Source: an uncultured Lachnospiraceae bacterium (GTDB lineage Bacteria > Bacillota > Clostridia > Lachnospirales > Lachnospiraceae). From it: a stretch of DNA of 53,542 bases. Position 1 is the first letter of the stretch; every line of letters starts with the position of its first letter. The DNA lies in the NCBI GenBank assembly GCA_951800685.1, contig CATOJY010000024.1:1-53542 (forward strand), read 5' to 3'. Position numbers and translations under genes: made by a program. The notes beneath the pieces were generated by a model, which did not search any database, was not told where the DNA came from, and worked only from the letters and a program-made list of their open reading frames with translations. This document shows, in pieces, positions 43,305 through 51,672 of the stretch.

Positions 43305-44450
43305 TTAGAATACTCCGAATACTGCCATAAAAGTACCAGCTGCGACAGCCGTACCAATAACACCCGCAACGTTAGGTCCCATAGCATGCATCAGCAAGAA
43401 ATTGGTGGGATCTGCTTCCGCACCTACCTTCTGTGACACTCTCGCTGCCATAGGCACTGCAGATACGCCTGCAGAACCAATCAACGGGTTTACCTTACCC
43501 TTGGTCAGTACACACATTAATTTGCCGAACAATACACCGGCCGCAGTACCAAACGCAAATGCGATCAGACCTAAAACAACGATCTTGATTGTATCCCAGT
43601 TCAGGAATGCTTCCGCACTGGTAGTCGCACCTACGGAAGTCCCCAGCACAATTACTACGATATACATAAGCGCATTGGAAGCTGTATCAGCCAGCTGTCT
43701 TACAACACCACTCTCCCTGAACAGGTTACCAAGCATCAGCATACCTACGAGCGGAGCTGTCGTTGGAAGAATAAGCGCTACAACGACCGTAACAACAATC
43801 GGGAACAGGATCTTCTCCAACTTACTGACCGGACGAAGCTGACCCATCTTGATCTTTCTTTCCTTCTCTGTCGTAAAGAGTTTCATGATCGGTGGCTGAA
43901 TGATCGGTACAAGCGCCATATAAGAGTATGCCGCTACTGCGATCGGTCCCATCAGCGTTGTCTGTCCAAGCTTACCTGCAAGAAAGATCGATGTCGGACC
44001 ATCGGCACCACCGATAATAGAAATAGCCGCTGCCGCTTTATCATTAAATCCTAAAAAGATTGCGCCAAAATAAGCTGCAAAGATACCAAACTGTGCCGCT
44101 GCACCGAGCAGAAAACTCTTCGGATTGGCGATCAACGGACCAAAGTCCGTCATGGCTCCGACGCCCATAAAGATTAAGGACGGCAGGATAGCCCATTCAT
44201 CCAGCAGATAGAAGTAGTACAGCAAACCACCACCGGCGCCGCCTTCTCCAACCGGTGCCATAATATCCGGATAGATATTAACAAGCAGCATACCGAATGC
44301 GATCGGAACCAGCAAAAGCGGTTCAAATCCCCTGCCTATAGCCAGATATAGAAATACAAGTGCTACGACAATCATGATATAGTTACCGACAGTCAAATTA
44401 AAGAACGCGGTCTGATGAATCAGATTGTCAAGCGTCTCTACTATATACAT
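43305..44450 (-). CDS. oadB: Na+-translocating decarboxylase beta subunit
   Basis: 381 residues, about ten TM helices. [14 protein letters not shown] and the second repeat region [12 protein letters not shown] are signatures of OadB/MmdB/GcdB. The subunit decarboxylates carboxybiotin and exports Na+. GGAGG precedes the ATG. It lies between the biotin carrier gene and oadA. Confidence 0.94.
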   Translation of the reverse strand: MYIVETLDNLIHQTAFFNLTVGNYIMIVVALVFLYLAIGRGFEPLLLVPIAFGMLLVNIYPDIMAPVGEGGAGGGLLYYFYLLDEWAILPSLIFMGVGAMTDFGPLIANPKSFLLGAAAQFGIFAAYFGAIFLGFNDKAAAAISIIGGADGPTSIFLAGKLGQTTLMGPIAVAAYSYMALVPIIQPPIMKLFTTEKERKIKMGQLRPVSKLEKILFPIVVTVVVALILPTTAPLVGMLMLGNLFRESGVVRQLADTASNALMYIVVIVLGTSVGATTSAEAFLNWDTIKIVVLGLIAFAFGTAAGVLFGKLMCVLTKGKVNPLIGSAGVSAVPMAARVSQKVGAEADPTNFLLMHAMGPNVAGVIGTAVAAGTFMAVFGVF

Positions 44451-44546
44451 TATTTTAACCTCCTGTAGTCTTAGTCATTACTACTCACCACCCCGCAGGC
44501 CCTAACCCGCAGCAGATAGGAACAGTAATTTTATTTCCACTGACCT

Positions 44547-44921
44547 TTAGTTCAATGTTGCCAATAACGCGCCTGCTTCTACAGCATCGCCTACTGCTAC
44601 ATTAATACTTGCTACAGTACCATCTTCAGGTGCCACTACAGGAATTTCCATCTTCATCGCTTCTACGATTACGACAGCATCACCCTTCTTAACTGCCTGT
44701 CCTACATTCGCTTCAATCTTAAATACCTTACCTGCTGCGCCTGCCTCGATCTTGATACTTCCTGCTGCGCCTGCCGTTGGAGCTGCTGCTGGTGCGGGCG
44801 CTGCCTTCGGTGCAGCTTTAGGAGCCTTCGGTGCAGCTGCTGCTGGTGCGCCGCTTGTTGCGCCTTCTTCCACTACTACGTCATATACGTTTCCATTTAC
44901 GGTAATTGTATAATTTTTCAT
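44547..44921 (-). CDS. Biotin carboxyl carrier protein of the decarboxylase
   Basis: 124 residues: a short N-terminal beta region (1-20), an Ala/Pro/Lys-rich flexible linker (22-54) and a biotinyl domain (55-124) with VEAMKME; K90 takes the biotin. It shuttles carboxyl groups between the carboxyltransferases and OadB. AGGAGG lies eight bases before the ATG at 44921. It corresponds to the 1.3S subunit of transcarboxylase or MmdC. Confidence 0.93.
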   Translation of the reverse strand: MKNYTITVNGNVYDVVVEEGATSGAPAAAAPKAPKAAPKAAPAPAAAPTAGAAGSIKIEAGAAGKVFKIEANVGQAVKKGDAVVIVEAMKMEIPVVAPEDGTVASINVAVGDAVEAGALLATLN

Positions 44922-44942
44922 CTTCATATCCTCCTATGATTC

Positions 44943-45680
44943 TCAGGCATTCTGCCATTTGCTCTTATTAGATTTTCTGATGGATCTTACTACGAATCCA
45001 TCCGTAGAACCAGAACCTTCATATGCTGCAACCGCCGCTGCGATCACTGCCACAAGCTCGGTATCATCACTCAACTCTTCTTCTACTGCCGGTACCACTG
45101 CTACCGGCGCTGCTTTCACTGCTGGTACCGGCGGCGCGTCTTTGGCCTTCATCTTAGCCTCGATCTTAGGGATCACACTGAACCCTGAAATGATTAAGCT
45201 GATAATGATCAATACTACAAACACCGTACCCATACCGATCAGCGTATTCATAAACGCTCTTCCCATATTCTCAGATGTGGAGTATTTCACATTTGTTGAG
45301 AAGCCTTCATAAGCAGACATATCAGCGGCAAAAACGATCTCCATCACAGCATCATGTTCAGAACCTGAAATGTTGATGCTAATGACCGTATCCTCTTCTC
45401 CTCTATCTACAAAACCACCGTTTGTGCCTTCAAACTTACCTATATCATCCAGCGCATTCTGCCAGTCAAGGAGCCCATTGTAAATAACTGGGTCGGAAGC
45501 ATACTGCTCTATGGCGCCCTGGCTTACGATCATGTCCATCTGTTGAACTGTCGATTCACCATACTGTATCAAGGATTCATCTTCAGCATTCACTTCTAAC
45601 GTCTTTGTCTCCTCCTGACCGCACGCACACAAGCCGACCATACAGGTAATCACACCTAATATTGCCAATAATTTTTTCAT
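44943..45680 (-). CDS. oadG: OadG-like subunit with an N-terminal lipoprotein domain
   Basis: 245 residues. It opens with a lipoprotein signal peptide (LCAC, lipidated C20), then an outside domain of about 120 residues (25-145) and a TM helix (146-168). The cytoplasmic tail holds a Pro/Ala/Val linker and the OadG-type end ELVAVIAAAVAAYEG...VVRSIRKS. Ordinary OadG/MmdD proteins are about 80-120 residues with just the TM and tail. The outside domain is thus an addition; it would face the Na+ export side. Start at 45680 is preferred for ribosome-site spacing. It lies between the 12S-like gene and the carrier gene. Confidence 0.82.
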   Translation of the reverse strand: MKKLLAILGVITCMVGLCACGQEETKTLEVNAEDESLIQYGESTVQQMDMIVSQGAIEQYASDPVIYNGLLDWQNALDDIGKFEGTNGGFVDRGEEDTVISINISGSEHDAVMEIVFAADMSAYEGFSTNVKYSTSENMGRAFMNTLIGMGTVFVVLIIISLIISGFSVIPKIEAKMKAKDAPPVPAVKAAPVAVVPAVEEELSDDTELVAVIAAAVAAYEGSGSTDGFVVRSIRKSNKSKWQNA

Positions 45681-45697
45681 ATTAAGTATCATCCTTT

Positions 45698-47125
45698 CTA
45701 AACCGTACCGTGTTTCTTCTCCGGACGGCCTTCACTCTTAGTCGCTAACATTTCAAAAGCGCCGATCACATATTTTCTTGTATCAGCAGGAGCCACGATC
45801 TGATCAACATAGCCTCTCTTCGCCGCACTTGCTACGTTATTCTGCAGATCTGCATACTCTTTTGCACAGGCGTCAATGGCATCAGAACCTTGTCCATCAC
45901 AGATGATCTTAGCCGCAAGTTTTGCATCCATCATACCAATCTGTGCGTCAGGCCATGCGATTGTGATGTCTGCACCGATCGCCTTGGAATTCATTGCTAC
46001 ATAAGCACTGCCATATGCCTGGCCGATGACTACGTTAACCTTCGGCACTGTCGCATTGGCAAACGCGTATGTAAGTTTGCCCACAGCCTTAGCCATTCTC
46101 TTCTCAGAACATTTGGTTGCTGCAAATCCTTTGACATTCGTCAAGGACAGCACTGGAATATCAAAAGCATCACAGAAGTTAATAAACTCCGCTGCCTTCT
46201 CTGCTCCTCTTGCGGTCAGCACAGCGTCAAATTTATCTGTTACCTCGCCGTCAGCATTATATACTTCTGTGCGATTGGCAACTGCACCGACAGTCGCACC
46301 GTTTAATCTGATAAAGCCGGCAACCATATCCTTCGCATAATCCTGTTTTACTTCTACAAAAACGCCATCATCCGCAATCTGTGACAAAGCAATTGCAGTA
46401 TCTCCTACACAGTTAGCGATCTCTGCACATGCTCTGTTCAGGTCGTCTGTGCAGTCATCTACTGCCAGATCAGCATTGTTGGCCGGCAGAACCGAAACTA
46501 ACTGTCTGATCTGCACCATAATCGATGCCTCATCAGCCACCATATCTACCAAGCCGGTTTCCTCACTCTGGAATGCTGCTGCTGCCGTATCACATTTGGA
46601 CACTTCATTGCCTGCCAGCGCATTAGGAGCGTTTACGAATAATTTCGCCTTTTTCTCCTCCATAAATGCAAAATCTGCCATAGCAGGAATCAAAGCAAGT
46701 CCGCCTCCACAATTACCAAACACAGCTGTAATCTGAGGAATCACTCCAGAAGCAAGTGTCTGCTTCAGATAAATTTCACCAAAACCATTCAGTGCATCTG
46801 TTGCTTCCTGCAGTCTGAGTCCAGCAGAATCAATCAATCCAATCACAGGTGCGCCCATCTTTAATGCCAGATCATAGAGGTTCGCAATTTTTTTAGCATG
46901 CATTTCACCAACGGATCCATTTAAAACAGATGCATCCTGGCTGTATACATACACAAGGTTACCATCGATCACTCCATAGCCGGTCACAACGCCGTCTGAA
47001 GGAGTTTCTGTCTGTTTCAGATTGAAATCTGTTGCTCTCGCCGTTACGAGTGCGCCGATCTCAACGAAACTGTTTTCATCGAGCAAAGCATTGATTCTTT
47101 GGCTCGCTTGAGAAGTAGTACTCAT
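45698..47125 (-). CDS. Acyl-CoA carboxyltransferase (12S/MmdA-like)
   Basis: 475 residues. Two crotonase-fold carboxyltransferase halves, with an N-terminal half (about 1-230, VGEMHAKKIANLYDLALK and FGNCGGGLALIPAMADF) and a C-terminal half (about 240-475, GFAATKCSEKRMAKAVGKL). The family moves carboxyl between methylmalonyl-CoA, glutaconyl-CoA or malonyl-CoA and biotin. Slightly shorter than MmdA (about 510). It starts the cluster, followed by OadG, carrier, OadB and OadA. Its CoA substrate cannot be fixed from sequence. Confidence 0.88.
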   Translation of the reverse strand: MSTTSQASQRINALLDENSFVEIGALVTARATDFNLKQTETPSDGVVTGYGVIDGNLVYVYSQDASVLNGSVGEMHAKKIANLYDLALKMGAPVIGLIDSAGLRLQEATDALNGFGEIYLKQTLASGVIPQITAVFGNCGGGLALIPAMADFAFMEEKKAKLFVNAPNALAGNEVSKCDTAAAAFQSEETGLVDMVADEASIMVQIRQLVSVLPANNADLAVDDCTDDLNRACAEIANCVGDTAIALSQIADDGVFVEVKQDYAKDMVAGFIRLNGATVGAVANRTEVYNADGEVTDKFDAVLTARGAEKAAEFINFCDAFDIPVLSLTNVKGFAATKCSEKRMAKAVGKLTYAFANATVPKVNVVIGQAYGSAYVAMNSKAIGADITIAWPDAQIGMMDAKLAAKIICDGQGSDAIDACAKEYADLQNNVASAAKRGYVDQIVAPADTRKYVIGAFEMLATKSEGRPEKKHGTV

Positions 47126-47241
47126 TTTTCAGCCCTCCATTTATTATAATACTAAAAATTATAACATTATCAGCGCGTCCATGCACACTTCCTGCCCGGT
47201 TGCCTCCATAATTATAGATGATACAGGACAGAATGTTTCGC

Positions 47242-47270
47242 ATAACACACGAGAGTAGTATAACACACAA
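47242..47270 (-). promoter_or_regulatory. Probable promoter of the decarboxylase operon with 9-bp direct repeats
   Basis: On the minus strand TTGTGT (47265-47270) and TGTTAT (47242-47247) are 17 bases apart. GTGTGTTAT occurs twice (47260-47268 and 47242-47250), 18 bases apart, overlapping both boxes. The rest of the 247-base gap (47126-47372) is AT-rich with no gene seen. Confidence 0.4.
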
Positions 47271-47372
47271 TCCTCTTCTCTACCAGATTATTTTCCAAAA
47301 AATTTCAATTCCGATGCCAAGAAGCTGCTAAGAAATCTCCCATTTCCCAAAATCCCAGAAAATGCTGCTAAT

Positions 47373-48713
47373 TTATAACAAAAATGTGCGGAGTAAATAA
47401 TTGCATACAAAACGATAGGTCCGCTCCTCCACATTTTCTGTTGTGATGACTGGATAACGCTTAATCATATCTCCGTTTAAATAATAACAGACTGTGCCAA
47501 TCTCAGTGTTTTCTGACACAGGCGCCTGCAGCGTCCTGGCTACCTGGGTCTTAACCTCAATCTGGTCCTTTTCACTGAGCAGGATGGGAAGACTGTCCTC
47601 CCCTTTGTTATCTACCCTAACTGCCACACAAGTTTCCTGGTATGGCTTCCCTGATTCCTGATCAATACCATTGATTACAGGAACCGCCGCAAACTCTCTG
47701 CTCTCATAGATATCCCGATACTGGTACCGCTCCATACCATAATCTGCCAATTGTTTCATATCACTCCACTTGTAGTTCCTGTTATTCGGCCAGCCACATG
47801 CCAACAGGGCAACTGTAAAAATCCTGCCTTCACTTTCCACAGCACCCACGTAACAGTAACCAGCATTATTCGTAAACCCTGTCTTGCCAGAAAGCGCTTC
47901 TTTCATCATACCCAAAAAAGCATTATGGTTATTGCAGTGAAAATTTCTTTTCCCCTCTGCATCTGTGAAATCATATCCTGCAGTTCTCGTAATCTCCAGA
48001 AATTCTTCTCTTGCCGGAGAATCCGTCACGCAATAGGCCATGATCCTCGCCAGATCTTTGGCTGTCGTCGAATGAATCCTGCCGCTCTCATTTACCACCG
48101 CATCCAAGCCGTTCGGGGTAATAAAATACGTATCATAGCAACCGATATCCCGTGCCTTCTGATTCATCATCGATGCAAATTCTTCTACACTGCCGCCCAC
48201 TGCCTCTGCAATCACTACCGCCGCATCGTTATGGGATTCCAACATAAGGGAATAGAGAAGATCCCTTAATTTATACTTTTCTCCCTGTTTTACATATAAT
48301 TTTACCTTCGGCATACTCGTGGCATATGCAGATACCTCCACATTCTCCTCCAGATTCCCATATTCCAACGCCAAGATACAAGTCATAATCTTCGTAGTGC
48401 TGGCCATAGGCAAAACATCCTCCGCATTCTTGCCATACAGGACACGGCCAGAATCCGCGTCCATGAGAACCGCCGATTGTGCATACAGCTTAAGCGGCTC
48501 CTCTACCTTCCTCTCTCCGGCGTTATCTGCCTCCCCGTAAGAACTGTCCACCATCGGTACTGCATTCTGTTGCTCTTCATCAACTGCACAGACAGTTACC
48601 ACTGGACAGCAAAACAAGGCAGCCGCCACAAATATGGCGATCGCCTTGTTTCCCCTGCATCTTTTGCATTTAGAATCTTCATAATCATAACGAATATAAT
48701 GGAAAATACGCAT
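47373..48713 (-). CDS. D-alanyl-D-alanine carboxypeptidase, second paralogue
   Basis: 446 residues. A basic start (5-23), signal/TM segment (24-43), linker, then the S11 peptidase domain with STTK (105-108), SHND and SGKTGFTNN, and a C-terminal domain. The function is peptidoglycan stem-peptide trimming, as for the enzyme at 17149-18354. The N-terminal cytoplasmic stretch is cysteine- and arginine-rich (CKRCRGNK), longer than usual; a later start is possible but no ribosome site supports one. It is a neighbour of the sucrose genes without clear functional link. Confidence 0.87.
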   Translation of the reverse strand: MRIFHYIRYDYEDSKCKRCRGNKAIAIFVAAALFCCPVVTVCAVDEEQQNAVPMVDSSYGEADNAGERKVEEPLKLYAQSAVLMDADSGRVLYGKNAEDVLPMASTTKIMTCILALEYGNLEENVEVSAYATSMPKVKLYVKQGEKYKLRDLLYSLMLESHNDAAVVIAEAVGGSVEEFASMMNQKARDIGCYDTYFITPNGLDAVVNESGRIHSTTAKDLARIMAYCVTDSPAREEFLEITRTAGYDFTDAEGKRNFHCNNHNAFLGMMKEALSGKTGFTNNAGYCYVGAVESEGRIFTVALLACGWPNNRNYKWSDMKQLADYGMERYQYRDIYESREFAAVPVINGIDQESGKPYQETCVAVRVDNKGEDSLPILLSEKDQIEVKTQVARTLQAPVSENTEIGTVCYYLNGDMIKRYPVITTENVEERTYRFVCNYLLRTFLL

Positions 48714-48795
48714 ATAGTTACCTTATCTGTCTTTCCTTAATATATATGCGCATCTGGTCCACTTAACACCTTTGTGACATAAAAACTTATCTGGT

Positions 48796-49764
48796 TTATT
48801 TAACTGCTCCCCCCATTATTTCCTTAATCTCATACTCCTCCGGCATTACCCGCAGCGCACCTTTCCTGGTAGTGATCAGGGACGCCGCTGCATTGGCAAA
48901 GGTCAGCATCTCCTCCAACAGTTCCTCTGTAAGAGCCCCCAGACCAGCCTCCAGCACCTTATGAAGCACACAGGCCATAAAGGTATCCCCCGCCCCCGTC
49001 GTCTCTATGGTATTCTTCTGCACGAAAGCCGCCTTCTCCACCATGCTGTCTTTATAATATGCCCGGCTTCCCTCTTTTCCCATAGAAACAAGAATCAGCG
49101 GTATGTCGTATTTCTCCCTGATCTTCTTAACGCCTGCGCTGTAATCCTCTTCCCCGGTCAGCCATACGATCTCGTTGTCGGAGATCTTTAGGATATCGCA
49201 CATACTAAGTCCGTATTCCACCTGCTCTCTCGCCAGATCCATGGACGACCACAGCGGCTCTCTGATGTTCGGATCGAAAGAGATCACTGCACCCTGCTTC
49301 TTCGAATACTCCACAGCAAACTTCGTAGCCTCCCGCACCGCATCATGGGTCATGGAAAGCGTACCGAAGTGGAACAGCTTCGTCTGCGCAAGCAAATCTG
49401 TCTGGATATCTTCTTTGCGAAGCAGCATATCCGCACCTGGATTACGGTAGAAGGAGAAATCCCTGTCGCCATCTTCTTTCGTCTCCACAAAGGCAAGGGT
49501 GGTTCTGGCATCTTTATCCACACACAGATTGACTGTGTCGATTCCCACTTCCTCCAGCACAGCTTTCAGTTTCCGGCCAAACAGATCCTCTCCCACCTTG
49601 CCGATAAACCCTGTCTTATAGCCTAGCTTCGTCAGCATGGCCAGCACATTACAGGGTGCTCCGCCCGGATTGGCCTCGAAAAGTGTATTACCCTGCCCTG
49701 ACATGCCGTTATCCGTCATATCGATTAGTAACTCTCCCAATGCGATCACGTCAAATTGTTTCAT
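48796..49764 (-). CDS. Fructokinase (PfkB family)
   Basis: 322 residues, a ribokinase-fold sugar kinase. The N-terminal GELLIDM and the ATP-site TTGAGDTFMACVL with the catalytic Asp are both present. The GH32 gene upstream makes fructose the likely substrate, giving fructose-6-phosphate. Start at 49764, behind AAAGGAG; the open frame goes further but without a site. The 210 bases between it and the GH32 gene contain an open minus frame (to 50009) that I do not regard as a gene. Confidence 0.88.
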   Translation of the reverse strand: MKQFDVIALGELLIDMTDNGMSGQGNTLFEANPGGAPCNVLAMLTKLGYKTGFIGKVGEDLFGRKLKAVLEEVGIDTVNLCVDKDARTTLAFVETKEDGDRDFSFYRNPGADMLLRKEDIQTDLLAQTKLFHFGTLSMTHDAVREATKFAVEYSKKQGAVISFDPNIREPLWSSMDLAREQVEYGLSMCDILKISDNEIVWLTGEEDYSAGVKKIREKYDIPLILVSMGKEGSRAYYKDSMVEKAAFVQKNTIETTGAGDTFMACVLHKVLEAGLGALTEELLEEMLTFANAAASLITTRKGALRVMPEEYEIKEIMGGAVK

Positions 49765-49974
49765 AGTATGTATGCTCCTTTCCCGCACAGTATCGCTGCC
49801 TTCCCGACAGCCAGCTTTTCTCCCACGATCTCCGCTGCCAGACCTAACCACCTGGCAAATTGCAGGCCGCAGATCTGTCTCCCTGTATCTTTGTCAAAAC
49901 CTGCTGCCCCTGACTTAACTAGACAGCGGAGAAAGGTCCGTCCACCTGCAATGCAGTTCCTGTCAACCGGCTTG

Positions 49975-51477
49975 TCACTGCACATCGTCCAAAGTATAGT
50001 GTACCACATCCATCGTCACTTGACCATCTGCAAAGAAAGAAATACCGTCCACGGCAATGTCCGTATAGAGAGTTGCCGAAAGCGCATACTCTCCGTCGTT
50101 GACGAAGACTTCCGCACTGAAATGATCCAGAATGATCCGCACCTTGAGGATGCCCTGCCTGCTGTCATCATTATCCACCAGACAGCGGCGTTGATGAATG
50201 ATGGCCCGTCTGGAGCCGGAATGCTTACGGTCGATCTTCAGGATGGACTCATAAGGACGGAAGCTGACAGAAGTCTGATGGACATCATCCTGTGCAAAGC
50301 GCACCGCAAACTTCCGGTAGATCTTCTCTGCATCCGCCGGGCGGATGTTCAGCGTCATGTCGATCTTACGCCCTTTTACGCCTTCCAGCCTGATGATATC
50401 GGTAAAGGTTACATTCTCATGGACCGTCTTATCGCCTCGCATAGCCTCTATTTCCCGGATCGGCTGCTGGTAAAAGCGGCCGTTTCGGACGGACAGTTCT
50501 CTCGGCAGACTCATCTGCCCGAACCAGGGACGGCTGGGCGCATGCAGGTTGCAGGTATCCCAGTTCTGCATCCAGCCGATCATGATCCGGCGGCCGTCTG
50601 GTGCGGCTACCGTCTGCGGTGCGTAAAAATCAATACCATAATCAATCGCTTGGTTGGCCTCCTCGCAAAATTCCCCCGTTTCCTCATCAAAGGTTCCCAG
50701 CAGGCAGAGTGTGCCGTTCCCGTTGTGATATTCAAAGCCTTGCGGCATCATGTCCTGGGGACTGGTGATCAGCACCGCCTTACCGTCCAGCAAGAAGAAA
50801 TCTGGGCATTCCCACATCTTACCGAAACGACCGTTGTTGGAGGCAAGAATCCTTTCGAACTGCCAGCTAAATCCATCCGGGCTTTTGTAGAGAAGGATCT
50901 GACCATCATGCTCTGGGGTACAGTTACCAGCCACGCAGCGATAAGTACCGTCCGCCCTCTGCCACAGTTTCGGATCACGGAAATCAAACCGGCTGCCGTT
51001 TACGGGCAGCTGCTTATTTTCCAACACCGGATTACCCACATACTTTTCATAATCCAGGCCATCCCCTACCGCCACACACTGGGTCTGTACTTCCCTGTTA
51101 CTGCCGTCCGGCTGGGTCTCCTTGACCACACCTGTATACATCAGAAGATGTCTTCCATCCGGCATCACCACCGCGCTGCCGGAAAAACACCCGTCCCTGT
51201 CATAATCCATATCTGGCGCAAGCGCTACAGGCAGATGTTTCCAGTGCAGCAAATCTTTACTCACCGCATGCCCCCAGTGCATGGGACCCCAATAGGGACT
51301 GAACGGATGATACTGGTAGAACATATGATATTCCCCTTTATAATAGGAGAAACCATTAGGGTCATTCATCCAGCCAACCCGCGCAGACAGATGAAAATCC
51401 GGCCTTGGTTCCGCCGCAATCTTTTGCTCCTTTTCCTCCTCATATCTTCTTGCATCCCGTAAAATCTGGCTCGTCAT
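49975..51477 (-). CDS. GH32 sucrose/fructan hydrolase
   Basis: 500 residues: a GH32 five-blade propeller (about 30-330) with WMNDPNG (nucleophile D39), FRDPKLW and WECPDFF (acid Glu), then the C-terminal beta-sandwich domain. It cleaves beta-fructosides such as sucrose, sucrose-6-phosphate or inulin-type oligosaccharides. No signal peptide is present, so it acts inside the cell on imported sugar. AAAGGAG is upstream; ATGs at 51477 and 51486 are both possible, and the longer frame begins with GTG. With an ABC-type binding protein upstream rather than a PTS, unphosphorylated sucrose or short fructans are likely substrates. Confidence 0.9.
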   Translation of the reverse strand: MTSQILRDARRYEEEKEQKIAAEPRPDFHLSARVGWMNDPNGFSYYKGEYHMFYQYHPFSPYWGPMHWGHAVSKDLLHWKHLPVALAPDMDYDRDGCFSGSAVVMPDGRHLLMYTGVVKETQPDGSNREVQTQCVAVGDGLDYEKYVGNPVLENKQLPVNGSRFDFRDPKLWQRADGTYRCVAGNCTPEHDGQILLYKSPDGFSWQFERILASNNGRFGKMWECPDFFLLDGKAVLITSPQDMMPQGFEYHNGNGTLCLLGTFDEETGEFCEEANQAIDYGIDFYAPQTVAAPDGRRIMIGWMQNWDTCNLHAPSRPWFGQMSLPRELSVRNGRFYQQPIREIEAMRGDKTVHENVTFTDIIRLEGVKGRKIDMTLNIRPADAEKIYRKFAVRFAQDDVHQTSVSFRPYESILKIDRKHSGSRRAIIHQRRCLVDNDDSRQGILKVRIILDHFSAEVFVNDGEYALSATLYTDIAVDGISFFADGQVTMDVVHYTLDDVQ

Positions 51478-51672
51478 AGTAATCATCCACTCCTTTTCTT
51501 TCACCCTAGAAGCTCTCCGTTCTTCTTACATGAAACTTTCTTCCCGTCAGTCCAATTCTGATCCAATGGTCAGTCAACCAACCTCTCACAAAATCTTTGT
51601 AATCCAAAACGCCAAAGCAGCTTTGACACTGCACTTTACTCCGGCTGTTTCTTTCTCTCAAGGCATTTCCCG

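Noticed and set aside
49761..50009. 82-codon minus frame in the gap between GH32 and fructokinase
   Set aside because: It overlaps the end of GH32, has no ribosome site and no recognisable motif. A remnant of a lost gene cannot be excluded.
49756..51462. 568-codon open frame on plus opposite the GH32 gene
   Set aside because: It mirrors a well-conserved GH32 gene, has low-complexity His/Arg-rich composition and no ribosome site; it is an antisense shadow in GC-rich DNA.
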